NCBI RefSeq assembly: GCF_028767025.1
Contig: NZ_JAJQXX010000012.1
Span: forward strand, 1 to 64,000
Direction: 5' to 3'
Source of the DNA: Blautia sp. XA-2221
GTDB lineage: Bacteria; Bacillota; Clostridia; Lachnospirales; Lachnospiraceae
DNA: 64,000 bases
How positions within the stretch are numbered: the first letter of the stretch is position 1; each line of letters begins with the position of its first letter. Positions 36,586-44,266 of the stretch are shown here, piece by piece. The notes under the pieces were generated by a model. The model was not told the origin of the DNA, did not search any database, and worked only from the letters and a program-made list of their open reading frames with translations. The position numbers and the translations under genes are program-made.

Positions 36586-36721
36586 GAAAGTATCAAACTC
36601 TCCTGCGCCTGGCATTTTCCTTTGTGTGTAATTATGAAACTCCTATACTATATTAAAAATGATACTTCTGAATTCAGCTGAAGTTATAGTAATCTTGATT
36701 TTCCTAATCATCGACATTGAT

Positions 36722-37606
36722 TTACATCCCACTGTTCACTACCTCTTCTCTCAGGGGGATAGAGTCAGTTGCACCCGGTCTGGAAACAGCAATAGCGGAA
36801 GCCTTAGCCGCAAGCTGAAGTCCCTCCTGAACCGGCATTCCATTGATAATAGAAGAAATGAAATATCCTGTAAACGTATCTCCTGCCGCAGTGGTATCCA
36901 CAGCTTTTACCTTATAAATACCCTGGCGATAAATCCCTGTTTCATCCTGATAAACAGATCCATCTCCCCCAAGAGTAAGCACGATTGCCGCTTTTGGGTA
37001 CAGTTCTCTGATTTTTGCCAGAATCTTCTCAGTCTCTTTTTCTCCTGTAATCTGAAATCCCTCAATTTCATTTACCAGAAACAGACCTACTTTTGTAAGA
37101 TCACACACTTCCAGCGCTTTATCATAGGGAGATGGATTCAAGATAATCATCATCCCTTTTTCATAAGCCTGATCAATAATATAATCCAACTCATTGATCT
37201 CATTCTGTAAAAGAAGAATATCTCCTTTTTCAAAAGCTGAAAGAACTTCATCCACAAACTCTCTGGTAATTCTGCGGTTGGATCCGCCAAAAAGAAGAAT
37301 ACAATTCTGCCCGTCTTTATCTACCTGAATCACAGTATGTCCGCTGGGTTCCTGGATTTTCCTGATAAAATCTGTATTTACCCCATTTTTCCTGCAGGTT
37401 TCCAAAAGAATATCCCCTTCTTCTCCAATCATTCCAGCATGGAATACAGAAATTCCGGCTTTTGCCAAAGCAATAGACTGGTTCAGGCCTTTACCGCCAC
37501 AAAATATCTTCCTGTCCTTTGACGCCTGGGTTTCCCCTGGTATCAAAATAGACTCTACCTGATAAACATAATCAAGATTTAAAGAACCAAAGTTTAGAAC
37601 TTTCAT
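36722..37606 (-). CDS. rbsK: Ribokinase (PfkB family sugar kinase)
   Basis: A 294-residue PfkB kinase. GGKGLNQSIALAKAG (about 37-51) is the substrate-side motif, and AVDTTAAGDTFTGYF near residue 235-249 holds the catalytic Asp and anion hole; the usual DTxGAGD reads DTTAAGD here. It phosphorylates ribose or a related sugar at O5. It stands alone with its own promoter and is not linked to the ABC operon at the left end. Another PfkB substrate such as deoxyribose or a nucleoside cannot be excluded. Confidence 0.85.
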   Translation of the reverse strand: MKVLNFGSLNLDYVYQVESILIPGETQASKDRKIFCGGKGLNQSIALAKAGISVFHAGMIGEEGDILLETCRKNGVNTDFIRKIQEPSGHTVIQVDKDGQNCILLFGGSNRRITREFVDEVLSAFEKGDILLLQNEINELDYIIDQAYEKGMMIILNPSPYDKALEVCDLTKVGLFLVNEIEGFQITGEKETEKILAKIRELYPKAAIVLTLGGDGSVYQDETGIYRQGIYKVKAVDTTAAGDTFTGYFISSIINGMPVQEGLQLAAKASAIAVSRPGATDSIPLREEVVNSGM

Positions 37607-37646
37607 GATATGCCCTCCTTTTATACAGAAAATGCAGCACCCACTC

Positions 37647-37674
37647 TTAGTATAAGATTGAAATATAATGTCAA
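37647..37674 (-). promoter_or_regulatory. Promoter of the ribokinase gene
   Basis: On the minus strand a perfect TTGACA (37669-37674) is followed after 16 bases by TACTAA (37647-37652). It lies about 45 bases upstream of the ribokinase ATG. In the remaining gene-free DNA up to sigK (37675-37901) no feature was identified; a SigE-type promoter was sought but not convincingly found. Confidence 0.55.
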
Positions 37675-37901
37675 TCTCCCCAGACTCCTTTTCTTATAGT
37701 ATAACTTTGGTTTTTTGCGCAGTCAAGAACCGTATATCGTATTAATTCTTCAATTTATCACAACATTTGTAAACCTTATGCAAAGCAGTCCCACCGTATC
37801 TTCATATCCATTTCGTCTATCCCCTGTTTCTTTTCGTTGGAAAAGCACGAAAAGCCTGTCCTGCGCATAAGCTGTAAATAAATCCCCTTTGAGGTGAAGA
37901 C

Positions 37902-38543
37902 TTGAAGACCTTTTTAAAACCTTTGACATCTGCCGAGGAAAAGTTATATCTTCAGCGTTACCGGGAGGGTGATTTGGAAGCAAAAAATATCCTGATCGAG
38001 CATAATCTCCGCCTTGTAGCCCACGTAGTAAAAAAATATCAGGGTTCCGGTGAAGATCCTGAAGACCTTATCTCCATCGGAACCATTGGTCTGATAAAGG
38101 CGATCAGCACCTTTGATGCGGAAAAATCCACGCGTCTTTCCACCTATGCGGCGCGCTGCATTGATAATGAGCTTCTGATGATGCTCCGTTCCAGAAAAAA
38201 ACGTTCCCGGGAAATTTTTCTGTACGACCCCATTGGAACAGACAGAGAAGGAAATGAGATCAGTCTTCTGGATATCATTGAGAGTCCTCCTATAGACATT
38301 GTGGAGCAATATGCCACACGACAGGATATCCATCATCTTATCACTTCCCTAAAAACTGCTCTAACTCCCAGAGAATACCAGGTCATCTGCCTTCGCTACG
38401 GTTTGTTCGGAGCTTCTGAGGAAACTCAGAAAACGATTGCACAGAAGCTTTCTATCAGCCGTTCCTATGTTTCCCGCATTGAAAAAAACGCCCTCAAAAA
38501 ACTCCGCTGTCTTTTTGACGAGAAACCGGAAAATCGCAGTTGA
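37902..38543 (+). CDS. sigK: Mother-cell sporulation sigma factor SigK, no pro-sequence
   Basis: A 213-residue sigma-70 factor with region 2 (EHNLRLVAHVVKKYQGSGEDPEDLISIGTIGLIKAI) and region 4 (TPREYQVICLRYGLFG ... IAQKLSISRSYVSRIEKNALKKL), both characteristic of SigK. It drives late mother-cell genes for spore coat and cortex. The start is TTG at 37902 behind GAGGTGAAGAC. An in-frame TGA lies only three codons upstream (37890-37892), so the hydrophobic pro-sequence of Bacillus SigK is absent, as described in Clostridioides difficile. The gene is uninterrupted, with no skin-like element. A strong terminator follows. Confidence 0.9.
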   Translation: MKTFLKPLTSAEEKLYLQRYREGDLEAKNILIEHNLRLVAHVVKKYQGSGEDPEDLISIGTIGLIKAISTFDAEKSTRLSTYAARCIDNELLMMLRSRKKRSREIFLYDPIGTDREGNEISLLDIIESPPIDIVEQYATRQDIHHLITSLKTALTPREYQVICLRYGLFGASEETQKTIAQKLSISRSYVSRIEKNALKKLRCLFDEKPENRS

Positions 38544-38614
38544 ATCTCTGTACAACGCCCGACATTTCCCGGCTTTCTCCGGTGAAGGTATCAATCGTTA
38601 TCCTATCGCACCAT

Positions 38615-38659
38615 AAAAAATACAGGAACCGCCTGATTTTGGCTGTTCCTGTATTTTTT
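38615..38659. terminator. Strong bidirectional terminator between sigK and the U32 peptidase gene
   Basis: AAAAAATACAGGAAC pairs perfectly with GTTCCTGTATTTTTT around a 15-base loop. It can end both sigK (plus) and the convergent trmR/U32 operon (minus). Confidence 0.93.
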
Positions 38660-38739
38660 GTTGGTATTTTATCTGTCTTTTCTTATGGAATTTCAGGGCT
38701 TCTTCAACCCTGGATTTTCTTTTATTCCAGCGTAAAGTT

Positions 38740-39966
38740 TTATGCCTCTGCCCTTCTGAGCAGATCATATTTTTCCACTTCTGCCCCCAGATCTACTGCA
38801 AGCTTCTGCTGTGGATGAGGAGCGCTTTCTACCGCAGCTCCTGTCTCGTCATAAATAGCCTGAACTGTAACCGTCAGATTTCTTCCGTCCGGCTTCATGA
38901 CCTCAATGGTTTCTCCAACACTGAACTTATTTCTCTGAGTAATGTGAACCAGACCTTTTTCGTCAACCTCCTCAGCATATCCCAGATAGGTATATTCTTT
39001 TACATAAGTGTTGTTATCATAAATCTGTGTATTCTCATCCGGTTTTCCATAGAAAAATCCCGTAGTAAACTGGCGGTATGTGCAGTTTGAAATCTGCTCT
39101 TTATACCATTCCATATTCTCCTGGTATTTTTCCGGAGATTCCATATAATCGTCAATGGCCTTTCTGTAAGTTCTGGCAACAGTTGCCACATACAAAGCAG
39201 TTTTCATACGGCCTTCAATTTTCAGGCTGTCAATTCCGCTTGTAAGAACATCATCCATATGCTCGATCATGCACAGATCTTTGGAGTTAAAAATGTATGT
39301 GCCTCTCTCATTTTCAAAAACCGGCATATACTCCCCTGGCCTTTTTTCTTCCACAATGGAATATTTCCATCTGCACGGATGAGTACATGCGCCCCGATTG
39401 GCATCTCTTCCCACCAGATAATTACTAAGAAGGCAACGGCCTGAATAGGAAATACACATAGCCCCGTGAATGAATGTTTCTATTTCCATATCCTCAGGGA
39501 TATGCGCTCTGATCTCTCTGATCTCTTCCAGGGACAGCTCTCTGGCAGTTACCACACGTTTTGCCCCCAGCTGATACCAGAATCGATAGGTTTCATAATT
39601 GGTGTTATTTGCCTGGGTACTGATATGACATTCGATCTCCGGGCAGATTTCCTTTGCATAAGTAAAAATTCCCGGATCTGCAATGATCAGTGCATCCGGT
39701 TTCAGCTCCTTCAACTCCTGAAGGTACTCCCGGACACCTGAAAGATCATCATTATGAGCAAGAATATTTACTGTCACGTAAACCTTTACGCCATGCTCAT
39801 GGGCAAAAGCAATTCCTTCTGCCATATCTTCTCTGGAAAAGTTTTTTGCTTTCGCGCGAAGGCCAAATGCCTCTCCGCCAATATAAACAGCATCTGCCCC
39901 AAATACTACGGCAATCTTCAGAACTTCCAGACTGCTGGCAGGTACCAGTAATTCTATTTTTCTCAT
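38740..39966 (-). CDS. trhP: U32-family protein, tRNA 5-hydroxyuridine synthesis protein TrhP-like
   Basis: A 408-residue peptidase-U32 family protein. It has the N-terminal TIM-barrel-like part (LLVPASSLEVLKIAVVFGADAVYIGGEAFGLRAKA) and the U32 cysteine motif SGRCLLSNYLVGRDANRGACTHPCRWKY (about 173-200), followed by a C-terminal beta domain. Despite the family name these enzymes are not proteases; with TrhP and RlhA they hydroxylate RNA using prephenate and an iron-sulfur cluster. The adjacency and four-base overlap with a TrmR-like methyltransferase matches the Bacillus yrrM-yrrN-yrrO arrangement, so 5-methoxyuridine at tRNA position 34 is the likely product of the pair. Only one U32 gene is present here. 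Confidence 0.85.
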   Translation of the reverse strand: MRKIELLVPASSLEVLKIAVVFGADAVYIGGEAFGLRAKAKNFSREDMAEGIAFAHEHGVKVYVTVNILAHNDDLSGVREYLQELKELKPDALIIADPGIFTYAKEICPEIECHISTQANNTNYETYRFWYQLGAKRVVTARELSLEEIREIRAHIPEDMEIETFIHGAMCISYSGRCLLSNYLVGRDANRGACTHPCRWKYSIVEEKRPGEYMPVFENERGTYIFNSKDLCMIEHMDDVLTSGIDSLKIEGRMKTALYVATVARTYRKAIDDYMESPEKYQENMEWYKEQISNCTYRQFTTGFFYGKPDENTQIYDNNTYVKEYTYLGYAEEVDEKGLVHITQRNKFSVGETIEVMKPDGRNLTVTVQAIYDETGAAVESAPHPQQKLAVDLGAEVEKYDLLRRAEA

Positions 39967-40643
39967 ATCTTCTCCTTATTATGGGATGTTTCCCGTCCAA
40001 ACGGCTGTTTAATGCTGAGGGCAGCTCCGTCTCCCAGAGGAAGAATACTGGTCAGAAGCCGTTCATCATGTTTCAGAGCATAAAGATAATCCCTCATTCT
40101 TTTGTAAATGGTTCTGTTTCTCCGCTCTACCAGATAATGAGATTCAATTAGCTCGCCCTCCTGCAGTACATTATCTGAAAGAAGGATCCCATCAGGATTC
40201 AAAAGGCGTACTGCATCCTCCAGCCAGTGAATATACTGTCCCTTTGCTGCATCCATAAAAATCAGATCAAAGCCAGGTTCCAGTTCCCGGAGAATCTGTC
40301 CTGCATCTCCCTCCAGAAGAGTGATCTGCCCGCTCCGTCCTGCCTTTGCAAAATTTTCTCTGGCAATGGGAATTCTTTTTTCATAATTTTCAATTGTTGT
40401 AACCTGAAGCTTCTCAGGTCCATATTCACACATAAGAAGTGTGGAGAAGCCTACGGCTGTCCCCACTTCCAGAATGCGCTCCGGCTTTTTTACAGCCAGA
40501 AGCACCTTTATAAAACTCTGCATTTCTCTCCGGATAATGGGAACTCCGGATGACAGAGCATCCTTTTCCAGATTTTCCAGAAAATCTGTGTTTCCCATAT
40601 CCAGAGAATTAATGTAGGTTCTCATTCTCTCTTCTACGATCAC
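39963..40643 (-). CDS. trmR: O-methyltransferase TrmR-like (tRNA 5-hydroxyuridine methyltransferase)
   Basis: A 226-residue SAM-dependent O-methyltransferase with motif I ILEVGTAVGFSTLLM (about 58-72) and FDLIFMDAAKGQYIHWL. It resembles Bacillus YrrM/TrmR, which methylates 5-hydroxyuridine-34 in tRNA to 5-methoxyuridine. It overlaps the upstream MltG-like gene by four bases and the downstream U32 gene by four bases, so the three are tightly coupled. The COMT-like fold is broad, but the neighbourhood makes TrmR the best call. Confidence 0.85.
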   Translation of the reverse strand: MIVEERMRTYINSLDMGNTDFLENLEKDALSSGVPIIRREMQSFIKVLLAVKKPERILEVGTAVGFSTLLMCEYGPEKLQVTTIENYEKRIPIARENFAKAGRSGQITLLEGDAGQILRELEPGFDLIFMDAAKGQYIHWLEDAVRLLNPDGILLSDNVLQEGELIESHYLVERRNRTIYKRMRDYLYALKHDERLLTSILPLGDGAALSIKQPFGRETSHNKEKI

Positions 40644-41041
40644 GAGTCCGCGCCCTCCTGCTCGGCATCTCCTGCCATGATTGCAAGAAGTCTTGAAGGT
40701 TCATAAGCAGTACTCAGAAGATAAGTTCCCGGCTTCATCTGTCCTTTATAATTGGACAGTTTTTCCTGAATCCAGAACACCTTTGCATCCTCCACAAGCC
40801 CCTTGTTCTCCAACGTCTTTGCAATGTCATACACAGAATCATCCTCTTTGACTACAACAGTAATCTCCTGTCCTTCTCCAGGGCTCATGGGCTGTTGGTC
40901 AAAAATATCATGTCCAAATTGATAAGACAGTCTTCCCAGCCAGATGATCAGAACAACAATACAGACATAAAGTGCAATTTTAAAAGCACCGCCTGCAACG
41001 ATCACTCCCGCATTTCCTACCCGGTCTCTTGTGTCTCCCAT
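40640..41041 (-). CDS. Short MltG-like membrane protein: TM helix plus LysM-like domain, no transglycosylase domain
   Basis: A 133-residue protein with one N-terminal transmembrane helix (IALYVCIVVLIIWLGRLSY, about 22-40) and a domain ITVVVKEDDSVYDIAKTLENKGLVEDAKVFWIQEKL...KPGTYLLS that matches the LysM-like part of endolytic transglycosylase MltG. The protein stops there; the catalytic domain (usually another 200 residues) is missing, and no frameshift into it is seen downstream, where trmR starts by overlap. In Bacillus, mltG (yrrL) lies directly upstream of trmR, so this is mltG in position but reduced. It may sense or bind peptidoglycan or regulate another MltG. Confidence 0.75.
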   Translation of the reverse strand: MGDTRDRVGNAGVIVAGGAFKIALYVCIVVLIIWLGRLSYQFGHDIFDQQPMSPGEGQEITVVVKEDDSVYDIAKTLENKGLVEDAKVFWIQEKLSNYKGQMKPGTYLLSTAYEPSRLLAIMAGDAEQEGADS

Positions 41042-41113
41042 GTTATCCTCCTTACTGTCCGCCCGTTTCAGAGCAGCGGAATATCATCCATTCCATTCTG
41101 TTATCCAGTCCAG

Positions 41114-43060
41114 TTATGCTTCCATGATGATCGGAAGGATCATCGGTCTTCTCTTTGTGCGTTTCCACAGATAGTCGCCTACCGCATCCTTGACAACAAG
41201 CTTGATCTTGCCCCAGTCTGTAATATTCCTGTCCATACAGGAATCCAGAGCCTGCTCTACTACTTCTCTGGCATGTCCCATCAAATCTTCTGATTCACGA
41301 ACATACACAAAACCTCTGGAAACAATATCCGGTCCTGCAAGAACTACATTGCTGTGACGTTCCAGTGTCATGACCACGATCATAATTCCGTCCTCAGCCA
41401 GATGCTGCCGGTCTCTGAGCACAATATTTCCCACATCGCCAACTCCAAGTCCATCTACCAGGATTGCTCCTGTCTGGACATTTCCTGTTATCTGGGCGCT
41501 GTTCTCATCCACTTCCAGAACATTTCCCGATGCAAGAATAAAGATGTTTTCTTTTGGGATTCCAAGCTCTTCGGCAATGTGCTTCTGAGCAGTCAGATGA
41601 CGGTATTCTCCATGAACCGGAATCGCATATTTTGGGCGGACCAGAGAATAGATCAGCTTGATTTCTTCCTGGCATGCATGTCCTGATACATGGGCATCCT
41701 GGAAAATAACCTTGGCGCCTTTCATATACAGCTCGTTAATCACCTTGGATACTGCTTTTTCATTTCCCGGGATCGGGTTTGAACTGAAGATGATAGTGTC
41801 GTTTGGCTTAATGGTTATTTTTTTGTGGATATTAGCAGCCATTCTTGACAGAGCAGCCATAGATTCTCCCTGACTTCCTGTTGTGATCAGAACTACCTTG
41901 TCATCCGGATAGTCTTTTACCTGGTCGATCTCGATCAGAGTATTTTCCGGAATCCGCAGATATCCCAGCTCTGAAGCTGTTGAAATTACATTAACCATAC
42001 TGCGGCCTTCTACGGCTACCTTTCTGCCAAAGCGGTATGCAGTATTGATGATCTGCTGAACACGGTCTACATTTGAGGCAAAGGTTGCAATAATGATCCT
42101 GCTGGAATGGAATTCATTAAACAGATTGTCAAAAACTTTACCTACGGTACGTTCAGACATGGTAAAGCCCGGACGTTCTGCATTTGTACTGTCGCACATC
42201 AGAGCAAGCACGCCTTTTCTTCCAATCTCTGCAAAACGCTGAAGGTCAATTGCATCACCAAATACCGGTGTGTAATCCACCTTAAAGTCGCCTGTATGGA
42301 CAACAATTCCCGCAGGTGAATAGATTGCCAGCGCGGAAGCATCCTGAATACTGTGGTTTGTCTTAATAAACTCAATCGAAAAATCTCCCAGGTTGATCAC
42401 CTGTCCATGCTTCACTTCTTTCAGCTTTGTGGAACGGACAAGATTATGCTCTTTCAGCTTATTGTTGATCAGTCCCAGCGTCAGTTTTGTAGAATAGATA
42501 GGAACGTTTACGTCTTTTAAAACATAAGGAAGGGCTCCGATATGATCCTCATGTCCGTGAGTGATCACAAATCCCTTGACCTTTGTGATATTGTCTCTCA
42601 GATAGGTTACATCCGGAATCACAAGGTCAATACCAAGCATATCATCTTCCGGGAAAGACAGACCACAGTCCACTACTACTATACTGTCTCCGTACTCAAA
42701 AGCTGTAATATTCATTCCAATCTGTTCCAGACCGCCAAGAGGAATGATTTTCAGGCGTTCACTGCTTCTCCGTCCTCTGCGTCCCTGTTTCTGAAAATTT
42801 CTTCCGGTATTTTTATTCATGGAATTTCTGGAAGAGTTTTTTATTACAGGCTTCTGCTGTCTGGCCTGATTCTTTTCGGGACTTCTCTCCGCAGATTTTT
42901 CCTGATATCTGCTGTTCTGCTTTGCCTGAGGTCTGTATTTATTATTTTTTGATCTGTTTACCTGTTTTCTTGTATTGTAACCGGCATTTTTTCCATAGCT
43001 GCCGTTTCTTCTCTGTCTTTCATCTGTTTCTTTTTTTGTATTGTTATTATCACTGTTCAA
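41114..43060 (-). CDS. rnj: Ribonuclease J with long basic N-terminal extension
   Basis: A 648-residue metallo-beta-lactamase/beta-CASP ribonuclease with 5'-3' exo- and endonuclease activity in RNA decay and maturation. The metal motif VITHGHEDHIGALPYV lies near residues 164-179. STNAERPGFTMSE and the beta-CASP IATFASNVDRVQQI and GSQGESMAAL stretches follow, and a C-terminal domain ends KRRPMILPIIMEA. The first about 100 residues are an Asn/Lys/Arg/Gln-rich disordered stretch not present in Bacillus RNase J1/J2. The TTG start at 43060 is chosen because GGAGGTG lies eight bases before it; upstream ATG codons would place that ribosome-binding site inside the gene. Only one RNase J is seen here. 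Confidence 0.95.
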   Translation of the reverse strand: MNSDNNNTKKETDERQRRNGSYGKNAGYNTRKQVNRSKNNKYRPQAKQNSRYQEKSAERSPEKNQARQQKPVIKNSSRNSMNKNTGRNFQKQGRRGRRSSERLKIIPLGGLEQIGMNITAFEYGDSIVVVDCGLSFPEDDMLGIDLVIPDVTYLRDNITKVKGFVITHGHEDHIGALPYVLKDVNVPIYSTKLTLGLINNKLKEHNLVRSTKLKEVKHGQVINLGDFSIEFIKTNHSIQDASALAIYSPAGIVVHTGDFKVDYTPVFGDAIDLQRFAEIGRKGVLALMCDSTNAERPGFTMSERTVGKVFDNLFNEFHSSRIIIATFASNVDRVQQIINTAYRFGRKVAVEGRSMVNVISTASELGYLRIPENTLIEIDQVKDYPDDKVVLITTGSQGESMAALSRMAANIHKKITIKPNDTIIFSSNPIPGNEKAVSKVINELYMKGAKVIFQDAHVSGHACQEEIKLIYSLVRPKYAIPVHGEYRHLTAQKHIAEELGIPKENIFILASGNVLEVDENSAQITGNVQTGAILVDGLGVGDVGNIVLRDRQHLAEDGIMIVVMTLERHSNVVLAGPDIVSRGFVYVRESEDLMGHAREVVEQALDSCMDRNITDWGKIKLVVKDAVGDYLWKRTKRRPMILPIIMEA

Positions 43061-43218
43061 ATAATGCACCTCCATTTTCATGTGCAAATTTCCGCACGAC
43101 AACTCAGGAATGCCGGTGGCATTCCTTCATCATCCGTCAAATTTCGCTTATTCTGATTTCATTTTCGTAATTTAAAAATACAGTGCCTGAGTTTATAGTC
43201 CGTTCCAGTCCGAAAATC

Positions 43219-43476
43219 CTATATTTCCAGATCCACATCATCCAGCATCTGTTCAAAAACCTTATAAACAGCCTGCAGTTCTTCTTCGTTTTCCACCATT
43301 TCGTAGCAGGCTTCCGGGCTGTCCTGAGAAGAACAGTCTTTCAGAATATACGCAGATGCCTCATCATCCAGAGAATCTGATACCAGAAGATAGGATCTGC
43401 CTCCTATCATTGTCTGTTCCTCTACATAAAACTCTTCTGTTGTCCCTTCCGGGGTCTGAAATTTTATTTTTTTCAT
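43219..43476 (-). CDS. DUF1292 family small acidic protein
   Basis: An 85-residue acidic protein of the DUF1292 family (YrzB-like): KIKFQTPEGTTEEFYVEEQTMIGGRSYLLVSDS...AYILKDC. It lies downstream of ruvX and ireB in the conserved firmicute order ireB-ruvX-DUF1292. Its function is unknown. Bases 43103-43218 before rnj show nothing that could be supported. Confidence 0.88.
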   Translation of the reverse strand: MKKIKFQTPEGTTEEFYVEEQTMIGGRSYLLVSDSLDDEASAYILKDCSSQDSPEACYEMVENEEELQAVYKVFEQMLDDVDLEI

Positions 43477-43486
43477 ACTGCTGTCC

Positions 43487-43912
43487 TTATCTGTTTGCTG
43501 AACAATCCAGATATCCCTGCAGGATCAACACTGCTGCCAGGGAATCCAGATGTTCCTTTCTGTCTTCACGGCGTACTCCGCCCTCCATGAGAACACGGTT
43601 CGCCTCCATTGTCGTCAGACGTTCGTCCCACATCTCCACAGGCAGTCCCGTTCTTTTCTCCAGCATTTCTTTAAATTCCAGAGATTTTTCTGCCCGCTCT
43701 CCAAGTGTATTGTTCATATTCTTCGGAAGTCCCACAACAATTTTTTCCACACCATACTCAGCTATCAGCTCTTCAATACGCGCAAGTGTCCTGCGAAGCT
43801 TGTTTTCCTGCTTTCTCCATATGGTTTCTACTTTCTGGGCAGTCAGCCCCAGAGGATCACTGACTGCCACTCCTACGGTCTTTGATCCGTAATCCAATCC
43901 AAGTATACGCAT
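43487..43912 (-). CDS. ruvX: RuvX/YqgF-type RNase H-fold nuclease
   Basis: A 141-residue RNase H-fold protein: [17 protein letters not shown] at 3-19, [18 protein letters not shown] in the middle and [13 protein letters not shown] with conserved acids. YqgF is called a putative Holliday-junction resolvase and takes part in 16S rRNA 5'-end maturation. It follows ireB by one base and precedes the DUF1292 gene by ten, forming the classic small operon. Confidence 0.93.
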   Translation of the reverse strand: MRILGLDYGSKTVGVAVSDPLGLTAQKVETIWRKQENKLRRTLARIEELIAEYGVEKIVVGLPKNMNNTLGERAEKSLEFKEMLEKRTGLPVEMWDERLTTMEANRVLMEGGVRREDRKEHLDSLAAVLILQGYLDCSANR

Positions 43913-43913
43913 A

Positions 43914-44186
43914 TCAACGTTCCCAGGAGCGATTCTTAATATACTCGTTCAGAAGCTCCTCTACCAGTTCATCTCTCTCAACCTTCATGATCATGCTTCT
44001 TGCACCTTTATGGCTGGTGATATAGGTGGGGTCACCGGACATGATATAACCAACGATCTGATTCACCGGATTATATCCTTTTTCGTCCATTGCGTTATAC
44101 ACCAGATCCAGAACCTCTTTTACTTCCAGTTCCTGATCCGGCTTTGTCCTGAAATACTGTGTATTTCCCAAATTGTTTTCTGTCAT
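43914..44186 (-). CDS. ireB: IreB family regulatory phosphoprotein
   Basis: A 90-residue protein of the former DUF965 family (NTQYFRTKP..., [39 protein letters not shown]). In Enterococcus IreB is phosphorylated by the PASTA kinase IreK near its N-terminus and affects cephalosporin resistance; Thr2 and Thr9 are candidate sites here. It heads the ireB-ruvX-DUF1292 cluster. No PASTA kinase gene lies in the window. Confidence 0.93.
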   Translation of the reverse strand: MTENNLGNTQYFRTKPDQELEVKEVLDLVYNAMDEKGYNPVNQIVGYIMSGDPTYITSHKGARSMIMKVERDELVEELLNEYIKNRSWER

Positions 44187-44266
44187 TTTCTCTCACGTCC
44201 TTACTATTATTTCTTTTCTATTTTAATATAATTCACTCCAAAATACAAGGAGAGTTTTGTACCGGG

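Noticed and set aside
36577-36611. A terminator (CAGGCGCA ... TGCGCCTG)
   Set aside because: No gene ends there on the plus strand and the T-tract is weak; it is kept only as a possible operator within the promoter region.
37902-38543. A skin-type intervening element in sigK
   Set aside because: The sigK reading frame is continuous from region 2 through region 4; only the pro-sequence is absent.
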